Below, one piece after another: positions 34,123 through 41,981 of a stretch of 64,000 bases of DNA (its first letter is position 1; the number at the start of each line of letters is the position of its first letter). The DNA comes from Fimbriimonas sp. Lineage in GTDB: Bacteria > Armatimonadota > Fimbriimonadia > Fimbriimonadales > Fimbriimonadaceae. The stretch is taken from contig JARXAE010000016.1 in NCBI GenBank assembly GCA_029866005.1, forward strand, positions 40,382 to 104,381, read 5' to 3'. A program made the translations under genes and the position numbers. The notes under the pieces are model-generated. The model was not told the origin of the DNA, searched no databases, and worked only from the letters and a program-made list of their open reading frames with translations.

Positions 34123-35320
34123 CGATTGAGGTTGTCATGTCGGCGACGACGTTCGTTACTGATCGGGCTCGGGCTAGGATCCAGTCGACGCTGAGGAGGA
34201 CCACCAAGATTTCGTTGGATAGCCCGAGGGTGCCGAGGATGACGGCGAGGGAAATGAAGCCGGCTTCGGGGACGCCGGCGATTCCCATCGAGGTGAGGAC
34301 GCAGAGCACGGCGATGCTCAGTTGCTGGGCGAAGCCGTAGTCGAGTCCTAGGCTTTGGGTCACTATGATGACGGCCATTGCTTCATAAAGCAGGATTCCG
34401 TCGTTGTTGAGGTTGGTTCCGATGCAGGCGGCCATTCGGCTGCTGGCTTTGCTGACTTTCAGGTTGTCGAGGGCCTTTAGGGTCAGGGGCAGGGTTGCTA
34501 GCGAGCTGTTGATGCCGAAGGCGTTGAGGCAGGGGGTCATGGCTTCTCTCCAGAACTGTTTTAGGTTCTGTTTCTTAAGAATAAGCCAGATGTTGTAGAC
34601 GACGAAGGTTTGGAGGCTGAGGCCGAGGAGGCCGGTGCCTAGGTAGTAGCTGAGGCCGACGAAGTTTTGGAAGCCGCTGTCACCGACGCTTTTGGCGATG
34701 ACGCCGAACATGGCGATTGGGGTCAGGGTGACGAGCCAGGTGATGACTTTCTCGGAAATTCGGAGGCCGCCGTGGATGAACTGGTTCCAGGTGGCGACCC
34801 AGGGTTCGTCGCTCTTCTGGAGCGATTTCAGGGCGCAACCGACGAGGACGGCGAGGAAGACGACGCCGAGGACGTTGCCTTGGGTGAAGGGTTCGACGAT
34901 GGTGTCGGGGATGAGGTTGTCGATGAAGCCGAGGAGATCGGCTTTTTTGCCTTCGGCTTGCTTGAGCAGGCCGCCGTCGGTGAGACCTTTGTTATCCAGG
35001 ACGAGGTGTTTGCCGGGTTGGATCAGGTTTGCCAGGCCCATTCCGATGACGGTGGCAAGGACGGTGTTGACGGCGATGACGCCAAGGAAGCGCTTGGCTT
35101 GGAGGATCTTGACGTCACTGGTGATGATGGCGTCGAGGATGGCGAAGAACAGGAGCGGGGCGGCGACGGCTTTGATGAGGGTGATGTAGAACTTGCCGAT
35201 GTTGCCGAGGGGGGCGGCTTGTTTTCCGATGAGGAGTCCGACGACGATTCCGGCGGCGATTCCGACGAGGATGAGCCCGGTGGATCGGAGCGCTTTGTGG
35301 CCGGCGGCGTTGTCGGGCAT
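34085..35320 (-). CDS. Dicarboxylate/amino acid:cation symporter (DAACS family)
   Basis: Glutamate/C4-dicarboxylate transporter-like protein with eight TM helices and two re-entrant loops. Seen: FYITLIKAVAAPLLFFAILDAI in the N-terminal scaffold, AFGINSSLATLPLTLKAL (HP1 serine-rich tip, with SSLATLP), GTNLNNDGILLYEAMAVIIVTQSLG (TM7, NLNNDG in place of NMDGT), and GIAGVPEAGFISLAVIL (HP2). The D-to-N pattern in TM7 may change cation dependence. The start has no visible Shine-Dalgarno sequence. Length 411 is typical. Confidence 0.92.
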   Translation of the reverse strand: MPDNAAGHKALRSTGLILVGIAAGIVVGLLIGKQAAPLGNIGKFYITLIKAVAAPLLFFAILDAIITSDVKILQAKRFLGVIAVNTVLATVIGMGLANLIQPGKHLVLDNKGLTDGGLLKQAEGKKADLLGFIDNLIPDTIVEPFTQGNVLGVVFLAVLVGCALKSLQKSDEPWVATWNQFIHGGLRISEKVITWLVTLTPIAMFGVIAKSVGDSGFQNFVGLSYYLGTGLLGLSLQTFVVYNIWLILKKQNLKQFWREAMTPCLNAFGINSSLATLPLTLKALDNLKVSKASSRMAACIGTNLNNDGILLYEAMAVIIVTQSLGLDYGFAQQLSIAVLCVLTSMGIAGVPEAGFISLAVILGTLGLSNEILVVLLSVDWILARARSVTNVVADMTTSIVIDGPVAHRQPG

Positions 35321-36090
35321 GGAGGGAGTTTACAGTGAGCGGTGAGCGGGGAGCGGTTTTTGATGAGAACTGCGACGCATTTTGATGGGGGTGTTAGGTT
35401 CAACGTGGTGAGGTTTTGTCGATTTTGGTGGGGACAAGTGGGGTCAGCGTGTGTAGAGTTTGGGGGGCAGTTTAGGTTCAACGTGTGTTGGATTTTGGCG
35501 ATCTGATGGGCGCAAAGGGGCGCGTGGATGGGGGTTGGATAAGTGGGGTAATTCAGGTACAAGCGGGTCTCCTCTTTGCTCGAGGGTGGGTAAAGACGGG
35601 TCATTCGTTGAACTTGAGTTTTGGCTGATGGGGTAACAGGGGGTAATTCGACTCGTGGCGGCTTGACGGCGGCCAAAGTGGGGGTTGGTGAAGTCGGTGC
35701 TTTTGGATTCAGAGTTGTTGGGCGCCGTTGGGGATTTCGATGAAGTCGGTGCTTTTCGTTGAATCTGGAAAAGCGGACATCGGTGCGAGTGGTGCTGCGG
35801 TTGGCGAGTGGTCACGCGGTGGGACGGGGTGATTCCGAGAGAATTGAACATCTACCAACTAGGCGAAGTTTTGGGGTGTTTGTCAACCTGGTTAAGGGAA
35901 AAGGTCGAGACCTCACCCGTCCAGTGAGGCGCTAACGGTTCCACCTGAGCCTTCCTCCATCAAAAGCTTGCCTGTGGGGCAAGCTTTTGATGGACCCTCT
36001 TGAGGGAGGGACTTAGCTGGCTTCGGCTTGGAGTCGTACTCAGGCTTTAGTCTGCGGGATGGAAGATTTCGAGGCATCAAACAGCCAGAA
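35321..36090. other. 770-base region without a convincing gene; G-skewed quasi-repeats and a hairpin
   Basis: Between the symporter start and the first WD40 gene I find no credible CDS. About 35340-35830 is strikingly G-rich and C-poor on the plus strand, with many G4-6 runs. It holds loosely repeated units: TTAGGTTCAACGTG at 35394 and 35472, and TGAAGTCGGTGCTTTT twice near 35690-35760. Minus-strand frames here encode only Pro/Thr/Asn-rich strings with no domain. A 17-bp-arm hairpin lies at 35956-35994. It could be decayed coding sequence or a non-coding repeat. Confidence 0.6.
35956..35994. repeat. Perfect 17-bp inverted repeat with 5-base loop
   Basis: TCCATCAAAAGCTTGCC (35956-35972) is followed after TGTGG by its exact reverse complement (35978-35994). 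It is downstream of the first WD40 gene (stop at 36091, minus strand) and could terminate it, although no T-run follows. A mobile palindromic element is an alternative. Confidence 0.7.
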
Positions 36091-36942
36091 CTATTTTGAT
36101 GTTCTCAATAATCTTCCCGTGACCGAGTCCCAGAGCTTGACGGTGGCATCTTGGCTTCCACTTGCGATTTTCTTACCATCTGGGGAGAAGGCAACTGAAT
36201 AGACCCGATCTGAATCCCTAGTACGAAGCGTCTTGAGTTCTTTTCCGCTTGCTGCGTCCCAGAGCTTAATGGTAGTGTCCGAGCTTCCGCTTGCGATGGT
36301 CTTACCATCGGGGGAGAAGGCGACTGACTTGACCAAATCTGAATGCTTCTGAATTGTCATGAGTTCTTTTCCGCTTGCTGCATCCCAGAGCTTGACGGTG
36401 TTGTCTTCACTTCCGCTCGCGATGGTCTTACCGTCTGGAGAGAAGGCAACTGAAGTGAGCTCATCCGAATGCCCTTTAAGTGTCTTGAGTTCTGTTCCGC
36501 TTGCGACGTCACAGAGCTTGATGGTTTCGTCATCACTTCCGCTTGCTATGGTCTTACCATCTGGGGAGAAGGAAACGGAGTTTACATAATCTGAATGACC
36601 CTTAAGTGTCTTGAGTTCTGTTCCGCTTGCGACGTCCCAGAGCTTGATGGTGTAGTCGGAACTTCCGCTCGCGATGGTCTTACCATCTGGGGAGAAAGCA
36701 ACTGATTTGACACCATTTGAATGCCCCTCAAGAGTCTTGATTTCTTTTCCGCTTTTGGCGTCCCAGAGCTTGATGGTGTCGTCGTTGCTTCCGCTTGCGA
36801 TGGTCTTACCATCTGGAGAGAAGGCAACTGAATTGACCGTAAAGTAATGCCCAGTTTGCGGTCCGAGTCCCAGCTTGTGCGCAAGTGCGGCACCTGCGAT
36901 GCATGCAAGGAGGAGGATGGTGATGAGTTTGTTCTTATTCAT
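36091..36942 (-). CDS. Exported WD40 beta-propeller protein, six repeats (copy A)
   Basis: Signal peptide MNKNKLITILLLACIAGAALA then six WD40 repeats of 41-43 residues, each near-identical: ...SVAFSPDGKTIASGSxDxTIKLWDxxSGxELKTLxGHS. One repeat reads KLCDVAS where the others read KLWD. The protein is only a propeller; six copies are one short of the usual seven-blade ring. It is a tandem paralogue of the gene at 37144-38115 and shares its 5' flank and signal peptide. Likely a periplasmic protein-interaction scaffold, which is inference. Confidence 0.88.
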   Translation of the reverse strand: MNKNKLITILLLACIAGAALAHKLGLGPQTGHYFTVNSVAFSPDGKTIASGSNDDTIKLWDAKSGKEIKTLEGHSNGVKSVAFSPDGKTIASGSSDYTIKLWDVASGTELKTLKGHSDYVNSVSFSPDGKTIASGSDDETIKLCDVASGTELKTLKGHSDELTSVAFSPDGKTIASGSEDNTVKLWDAASGKELMTIQKHSDLVKSVAFSPDGKTIASGSSDTTIKLWDAASGKELKTLRTRDSDRVYSVAFSPDGKKIASGSQDATVKLWDSVTGRLLRTSK

Positions 36943-37082
36943 TCGACGGCTCTATTTATCTGGATCATGGATGTCCGGTAACTCTACGTTTCTAGTGCGA
37001 TAGAGTTTCTTGTTAAATCACAAGGTCCACCATGTTGGTGGACCTGAGTTTTCGCTGAGGTGGCCAAGACTTGGTGTCGTTC
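36943..37082 (-). repeat. Duplicated upstream region of WD40 copy A
   Basis: About 130 bases upstream of the start match the region upstream of copy B (38116-38254) almost base for base. The match includes the hairpin AGGTCCACCA / TGGTGGACCT (37023-37045). It probably carries the shared promoter. The hairpin may end transcription coming from the gene upstream. Confidence 0.8.
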
Positions 37083-37143
37083 TGGTTAGCCTCTACAGAA
37101 AACTATCTTGAGTCTCAATCAGAGATCGCAACAGCCAGAACTG

Positions 37144-38115
37144 TTACCAAGTACGCAGGAGTGTCCCCGTGTCCCGGTCCCAGAGTTTCACGGTGCAGTC
37201 ATCACTTCCGCTTGCGATGGTCTTACCATCTGGAGAGAAGGCAACTGAATAGACATTACCGGAATGCCCGGTGAGCGTCTTGAGTGCTTTTCCGCCCGCA
37301 ACGTTCCAGAGCTTGATGGTTTTGTCAGAGCTTCCGCTGGCGATGGTTCTACCATCCGGGGAGAAGGCAACTGAAAGGACGCCATTTGAATGACCCGTGA
37401 GCGTCTTGAGTGCTTTTCCGCCCTCAACGTTCCAGAGCTTGATGGTGAAGTCAAAGCTTCCGCTGGCGATGGTCTTACCATCTGGGGAGAAGGTAACTGA
37501 ATAGACCGTATCGTTGTGCTCATAGAGCGTCGTTAACTCTTTACCGCTTGCTGCGTCCCAGAGCTTGATGGTGAAGTCAAAGCTTCCACTCACGATGGTC
37601 CTACCATCTTGAGAGAAGGCAACGGAAGAGACAAAGACTGAATGCCCTTGAAGTGTCTTGAGTTCTGTTCCGCCCGCAACGTTCCAGAGCTTAATGGTGC
37701 TGTCCCCGCTTCCGCTTGCGATCGTCTTACCATCCGGAGAGAAGGCAACTGATTTGACGAACCTTGAATGCCCAGCGAGCGTCTTGAGTTCTTTTCCGCT
37801 TTTGGCGTCCCAAAGTTTGATGGTCTTGTCCGAGCTTGCGCTTGCGATGGTCTTACCATCTGGCGAGAAGGCAACTGAACGGACGCCATCTGAATGACCC
37901 GTGAGCGTCTTGAATTCTGTTCCGGTTTTGGCGTCCCAGATCTTGATGGTTTTGTCTTCGCTTCCGCTTGCGATGGTCTTACCATCTGGAGAGAAGGCAA
38001 CTGAAAGGACCCAGTCTGAATGCCCAGTTTGCGGGACGAGTCTAAGCTTGTGCGCAAGTGCGGCACCTGCGATGCATGCAAGGAGGAGGATGGTGATGAG
38101 TTTGTTCTTATTCAT
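37144..38115 (-). CDS. Exported WD40 beta-propeller protein, seven repeats (copy B)
   Basis: Same signal peptide as copy A (MNKNKLITILLLACIAGAALA), followed by seven WD40 repeats, which is the number for a closed propeller. Repeats are nearly identical (VLSVAFSPDGKTIASGSEDKTIKIWDAKTG and so on), including at DNA level, so the array seems to have grown by recent unit duplication. The end is KLWDRDTGTLLRTW. No kinase, caspase or NACHT domain is attached, unlike many bacterial WD40 proteins. It lies upstream of copy A on the same strand, 201 bases apart. Confidence 0.9.
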   Translation of the reverse strand: MNKNKLITILLLACIAGAALAHKLRLVPQTGHSDWVLSVAFSPDGKTIASGSEDKTIKIWDAKTGTEFKTLTGHSDGVRSVAFSPDGKTIASASSDKTIKLWDAKSGKELKTLAGHSRFVKSVAFSPDGKTIASGSGDSTIKLWNVAGGTELKTLQGHSVFVSSVAFSQDGRTIVSGSFDFTIKLWDAASGKELTTLYEHNDTVYSVTFSPDGKTIASGSFDFTIKLWNVEGGKALKTLTGHSNGVLSVAFSPDGRTIASGSSDKTIKLWNVAGGKALKTLTGHSGNVYSVAFSPDGKTIASGSDDCTVKLWDRDTGTLLRTW

Positions 38116-38254
38116 TTGACGGCTCTATTTATCTGGACCATGGATGTCCGGTGACTCTACGTTTCTAGTGCGATAGAGTTTCTTGTTAAATCACAAGGTC
38201 CACCATGTTGGTGGACCTTCTTTATCGCTGAGGCGGCCAAGGCTTGTTGTCGGC
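38116..38254 (-). repeat. Duplicated upstream region of WD40 copy B
   Basis: Matches 36943-37082 with few differences, through the ATG-proximal segment, the hairpin (38196-38218) and about 30 bases beyond. Together with the shared signal peptide this shows that promoter and 5' gene end were duplicated as one unit. Confidence 0.8.
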
Positions 38255-38307
38255 GAGCCACTGGCGTGGGCGGGGTAAGCAGAAGGAGCTATTGATTCAG
38301 CGATGGC

Positions 38308-39096
38308 TCAGTTCGGCATCTCGGGGATCTTCACTTGGCCGCTGACGATGACGGCGTTGTTGATCACTTGCACTCTCTCGGCCCGAACGGCATCGAGGAG
38401 ATCGAGGTCTTTTGCGAAGTCGATGACGGGGTTGAGGGCGTTGATGAGGGCTTGCTCGCTGGCTTGATCGGGCTTTTCGCCGTTCATCATGATCCGGCAG
38501 TCTTCGAGCCGGAGCGTGGCGCCGTCGGTTCCGACCCGGGCAAGGATGTCGAAGGAGGCGTTTAAGATCAGAAATTGGCCGCGACCTTTCACGCGGACTT
38601 TCTCGCCCTCGGGCTCAACCGTTACCTCTTGTATCTCGGGATATTTTTTGAGGATGAAGGGCGCGAGGTCTTTGATGAGAATCCGCACTTCTCCGGGGCC
38701 GATTCCGCTCCGGCTGAGGCGGATTTTTCGCTTGGATCGGGCGAGGGCGAAGTCGAATCGGCAGTTGGGGATGCTGGCGGTGAAGGAATCGCAGTGCAGG
38801 TCTCTGAGATAGAAATCGGTAAGTTTAAGCCTTAATTCTTTTACAGTTCCCTTCTGACTTCGTTTGGGTTCGGTAAAGAAAGGGAGCCCTTCGGTTCGGA
38901 ATTTTGAGGCGGAGATCGTTGCGACGCCGATCTCTCCGATTGCGGGACTGAGCAAGCCGGGATAGGTCACGTTGATGGAAACTTGCTTCTGGTCACCCTC
39001 CAGTTTCGCCGCGATTTCTCGGGCGGCGTCGCGCTCGAAGCCCTTGAGGGTTGCCCCGGTGAGGATGAAGAATCCGCCGATCAGCCACGGGTTCAT
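38308..39096 (-). CDS. DUF2993 (LmeA-like) domain protein
   Basis: N-terminal hydrophobic segment (about 1-15, MNPWLIGGFFILTGA) then a single lipid-binding-like domain: LRLKLTDFYLRDLHCDSFTASIPNCRFDFALAR, LSRSGIGPGEVRILIKDLAPFILKKYPEIQEVTVEPEGEKVRVKGRG and RLEDCRIMMNGEK. The order and spacing match DUF2993, a TULIP-like family in the envelope of actinobacteria and cyanobacteria. Probably exported. Divergent from ygfZ with about 30 bases between starts. Confidence 0.65.
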   Translation of the reverse strand: MNPWLIGGFFILTGATLKGFERDAAREIAAKLEGDQKQVSINVTYPGLLSPAIGEIGVATISASKFRTEGLPFFTEPKRSQKGTVKELRLKLTDFYLRDLHCDSFTASIPNCRFDFALARSKRKIRLSRSGIGPGEVRILIKDLAPFILKKYPEIQEVTVEPEGEKVRVKGRGQFLILNASFDILARVGTDGATLRLEDCRIMMNGEKPDQASEQALINALNPVIDFAKDLDLLDAVRAERVQVINNAVIVSGQVKIPEMPN

Positions 39097-39127
39097 GATG
39101 ATCTCCTTGGCGTAGAATCTTGCAGAG

Positions 39128-39835
39128 ATGAACGAGACATGGGACGATTATAGGCGCCTTACGGCGGGCACCGAGGCTTTCGTCCTGCCAGATTGGTCGG
39201 TGATCGAGATTCGGGGCGAAGACTGGCGCGAATGGCTGCAGGGTCAGGTTACGAATGACCTGCGGAAACTGACTCCGGAGTCGCCGCTGAAGGTTTGCGT
39301 TTGTAAGCCGACGGGTCAGATCGTGAGTTTTGGTGAGATTCAGGATACGGGAGAGGTCGCTCGTTTCTTTTTACCGACTCCGACGGTGGAGGTCGTCCTT
39401 CAGCGGCTTGAGCAGATGGTGATTCTGGAGGATTGCGAGGGAGAGCTATTGGCGACGCGGGTCAGCTGGACCGGCAACGGGTTTGGGCTCGCTTCGGAGG
39501 AATCCGAAGTTAGCGAACCGGCTTGGCGACTTTTCTCTTTGGAACGGAAGATGCCGAACTGGCTTTACGATATCCAGTCGAAGACGCTTCCTCCGGAGCT
39601 TGGGCCGGCGATTGATGAGCGGTTTGTGAGTTACGACAAGGGGTGCTACACCGGTCAGGAGGTGTTGCAGCGGATTCACTCGCGGGGTCATACGAATCGG
39701 ACGTGGGTCGTGGAGCACTCGGAGTCGGCTGAGATGACGCGACCGGGTTTCGAGCAGACGAACCAGGCAGAGCACCCGGATGGATACTGGCTGGTGGCGG
39801 GTTACCAGCGGAATCAGGTGGCAACCGAGGCATAA
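39128..39835 (+). CDS. ygfZ: YgfZ/GcvT-family folate-binding protein
   Basis: Folate-dependent protein that supports Fe-S enzymes such as MiaB. The N-terminal GcvT-like fold has IEIRGEDWREWLQGQVTNDLRKL, and the diagnostic motif is DKGCYTGQEVLQRIHSRGHTNR (KGCYxGQE, with the functional Cys). At 235 residues it is shorter than E. coli YgfZ because the C-terminal barrel is reduced. First gene of a run with HAD hydrolase and PAP2 genes on the same strand. Confidence 0.9.
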   Translation: MNETWDDYRRLTAGTEAFVLPDWSVIEIRGEDWREWLQGQVTNDLRKLTPESPLKVCVCKPTGQIVSFGEIQDTGEVARFFLPTPTVEVVLQRLEQMVILEDCEGELLATRVSWTGNGFGLASEESEVSEPAWRLFSLERKMPNWLYDIQSKTLPPELGPAIDERFVSYDKGCYTGQEVLQRIHSRGHTNRTWVVEHSESAEMTRPGFEQTNQAEHPDGYWLVAGYQRNQVATEA

Positions 39836-39852
39836 GAGGCATAATAAGGGGA

Positions 39853-40632
39853 GTGAATTCAGCCGCAAAAGAACGCCTGTCAAAGGTTAAAGCGATCTAT
39901 TTTGACCTCGACGACACACTTTGTGGCTACTGGGATGCATGCAAGAAAGGCCTCCGCGAGGCGTTTGAGCTCAACCCGATTTCTGGGGTTTCGACGGACG
40001 AGGCAGTTGCCGCTTGGGGCGGTGCCTTCCAGGGGTTTGCCTCGGATCTGAAGAAGATTCCGCATTTGTATGACGCCTATTTGACCTCTGGCTCGACGAC
40101 TCGGAAGCATCAGATGCAGCTCACGCTTGAGGCTTTGGGTAAGCCGAGTGACGAGTTTGCGGAGCGGCTCAGCGAAGCGTACATGACTCGGCGCGACGCG
40201 AATTTGAAGCTGTTTCCAGATGCGATCGATGTGCTGGAAACGCTGTCGAAGACGTACAAGATTGGTTTGATCACCAATGGCCCCGCCGACATCCAGAACC
40301 AGGAAATCGATACGACGGGCATCCGAAAGTATCTTCAGGCGATCTTTATTGAGGGCGAGCAGAGAGTTGGGAAGCCGGAGAAGGTCGTGTTTGACCGCGC
40401 GGCGGCGGCGATGGAGTGCTCGCCGGAGGAGCTCCTGATGGTCGGGAACTCGCTGCACCATGACATCGTTCCGGCGATTGAGTTTGGTTGGGCGACGGTG
40501 TGGACTCTGCGCGATTCGGATGTGCCACCAAGCTCGAAGACGGGCAAGCCGGAGCCGATTCCGACGGAGGGGCCGATGCCGGACCTGATCGTGAGCCACC
40601 TGTCGGAGATTCTGCCCTACTTGGAGAAGTAA
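39853..40632 (+). CDS. HAD superfamily hydrolase
   Basis: Phosphatase-like enzyme. Motif I is YFDLDDTLCG with nucleophile D18 and acid D20. A helical cap at about 25-100 is followed by motif II IGLITNGPADIQ, motif III lysine in GKPEKVVFDRA, and motif IV MVGNSLHHDIVPAIEFGW. Motif IV has GNSLHHD where many HADs have GDSxxxD. Substrate probably a small phosphorylated metabolite (YjjG/HDHD4-like). GTG start 39853 follows a purine-rich AAGGGGA; the stop abuts the next ATG (TAAATG). Confidence 0.88.
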   Translation: MNSAAKERLSKVKAIYFDLDDTLCGYWDACKKGLREAFELNPISGVSTDEAVAAWGGAFQGFASDLKKIPHLYDAYLTSGSTTRKHQMQLTLEALGKPSDEFAERLSEAYMTRRDANLKLFPDAIDVLETLSKTYKIGLITNGPADIQNQEIDTTGIRKYLQAIFIEGEQRVGKPEKVVFDRAAAAMECSPEELLMVGNSLHHDIVPAIEFGWATVWTLRDSDVPPSSKTGKPEPIPTEGPMPDLIVSHLSEILPYLEK

Positions 40633-41193
40633 ATGCGGCCCGAGATTGAGTTGTTCCGTTCGATTCATCTCGGTGCGAAAAGCCCTCTTTTGGATTTTGT
40701 TTCCTTGGTGTTTAGCTGGTCTGCGCTTGGCTGGCTTCCTCCTTTGGTTGCGTTGCTTCTGCTTTTAAGCCCGAAGACCAAATCGTATATGGCTCCGATT
40801 CTGCTGTCTTCGCTTTTGGGTGGTTTGATTATCGTTCATGCGATTAAAGACGCGATGCCGCGACTTCGCCCGAGCAACTTGAGTTTTGCCCAGCCGATGG
40901 AGGCGCACCGGCAGTCGAGTTTTCCGAGCGGGCATACGACGTTGGCGTTTTGCACGGCGACTTCGGCGTTTTGGGTTGCCCGTCGACGTGGGCACAAGTA
41001 TGTCGGTGGTGTGGTGTTTCCGTGGGCGGCGATGGTCGGCTGGAGCCGGGTTTACCGGGGCGTGCACTGGCCCAGCGACGTTGTCGCTGGGGCTTGTCTC
41101 GGGCTGCTCGTCGGGTCGCTTGTCGAGATGGCTTTTAGGAAGTTTGGCGGCGACGGCGGAGAGCCAGAAGCGACCCCAGCGCAAGCACAGTGA
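40633..41193 (+). CDS. PAP2 superfamily membrane phosphatase
   Basis: Integral membrane lipid phosphatase with all three motifs: KDAMPRLRP (KxxxxxxRP), PSGH in SSFPSGHTTLAF, and SRVYRGVHWPSDVVAG (SRxxxxxHxxxD). About five TM helices. Likely dephosphorylates undecaprenyl pyrophosphate or phosphatidic/phosphatidylglycerol phosphate, which the sequence cannot separate. The last 59 bases overlap the convergent protease gene. Confidence 0.92.
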   Translation: MRPEIELFRSIHLGAKSPLLDFVSLVFSWSALGWLPPLVALLLLLSPKTKSYMAPILLSSLLGGLIIVHAIKDAMPRLRPSNLSFAQPMEAHRQSSFPSGHTTLAFCTATSAFWVARRRGHKYVGGVVFPWAAMVGWSRVYRGVHWPSDVVAGACLGLLVGSLVEMAFRKFGGDGGEPEATPAQAQ

Positions 41194-41950
41194 GGGTTCC
41201 TGGTTCGGGGACGACGCTTGCTCCGTTCTGGACGAGCCATCCGTTGTAGGCGCTGAGATCAGCGGCGCCTGAGGCGAAGAAGTTTGTCGGGTGGTTGCTG
41301 AAGGCAAAGAAAGAGGAGAAGGTGCCGAAGGTGCCGATCCATGAGTTGATTCCGACCAGTTGGGGTCTGGCGGATCCATCTTGGAGGAACCAGCCTCCGC
41401 CGGAGTCTCCGCCGACAAGGGCGCCTTGACCGTTGGTTCTGAGCGGAGCATAGATCGAGCTGAGTCGCAAACCGGGTTCATCAACGAATACATCACCCTC
41501 GACAATTCCGGTCGCTTTCCGGCGGGTTCCAGACGCAATCGTGATGTCATATCCGGTCCCTGCTCCGTTGAGAACACCGGATCCTCCGAAACCGACCATG
41601 GTGATGGCGGTGCTGGCGGCGACTTTGTTGACGTTTATCTGGGCGTAATTCGTGAGGGTTGTGGCGCCGGTGTTGATTCGGAACAGGGTTAGGTCGTCTG
41701 TTGGGTGGTTTTTGACGCTTCCTGCGACGACGCTGAAGGTGCCGATCCCTGGGAGGGTGAAGGCTCCGGCACCGACGTGGCGGGCGGTCAGGACGAGGTC
41801 GGAACCCACAAGCACGCCTGACGCACCATTTAGTTGGCCGACGAATCCGAAGTCTGAGGTGTTGGTGTCGGTGGGTAAGCCAGGTGCAACCGCGAGAGAA
41901 GAGGTAGCCCATCCGAGAACGATCAAGCCAATGAAGCAACGCATATCCAT
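41135..41950 (-). CDS. Trypsin-like serine protease with PEP-CTERM sorting signal
   Basis: Secreted S1-family protease: signal peptide at 1-20, catalytic triad H58 (LVLTARHVGAG), an Asp at 85/86 (HPTDDLTLF) and S183 (ALVGGDSGGGWF). The C-terminus is VVPEPGTLTVLALGSLLALRRRRQTS, a PEP-CTERM signal (PEP, hydrophobic helix, basic tail) handled by exosortase. No exosortase or other PEP-CTERM gene is in the window. The C-terminal codons lie antisense to the end of the PAP2 gene. Confidence 0.88.
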   Translation of the reverse strand: MDMRCFIGLIVLGWATSSLAVAPGLPTDTNTSDFGFVGQLNGASGVLVGSDLVLTARHVGAGAFTLPGIGTFSVVAGSVKNHPTDDLTLFRINTGATTLTNYAQINVNKVAASTAITMVGFGGSGVLNGAGTGYDITIASGTRRKATGIVEGDVFVDEPGLRLSSIYAPLRTNGQGALVGGDSGGGWFLQDGSARPQLVGINSWIGTFGTFSSFFAFSNHPTNFFASGAADLSAYNGWLVQNGASVVPEPGTLTVLALGSLLALRRRRQTS

Positions 41951-41981
41951 GTTTTAGCACAAGTTGAACCTAAAGTAAACT

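Noticed and set aside
34667..35338. Long plus-strand frame of 223 codons, very rich in Asp, Glu and Gly
   Set aside because: It is exactly antisense to the well-supported symporter; its composition mirrors the hydrophobic codons of that gene.
35023..35676. Minus-strand frame of 217 codons, Pro/Ser/Thr-rich
   Set aside because: Its C-terminal half overlaps the symporter in another frame and its N-terminal half is a translation of the G-skewed repeats; no domain or RBS.
35444..35851. Minus-strand frame of 135 codons before the WD40 genes
   Set aside because: Low-complexity product of the G-skewed region with no family resemblance and no start signal.
36105..38119. Regularly repeated DNA considered as a CRISPR or tandem satellite
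   Set aside because: Period is about 126 bases, in frame, and each unit encodes a WD40 blade; there are no short repeats with unique spacers.
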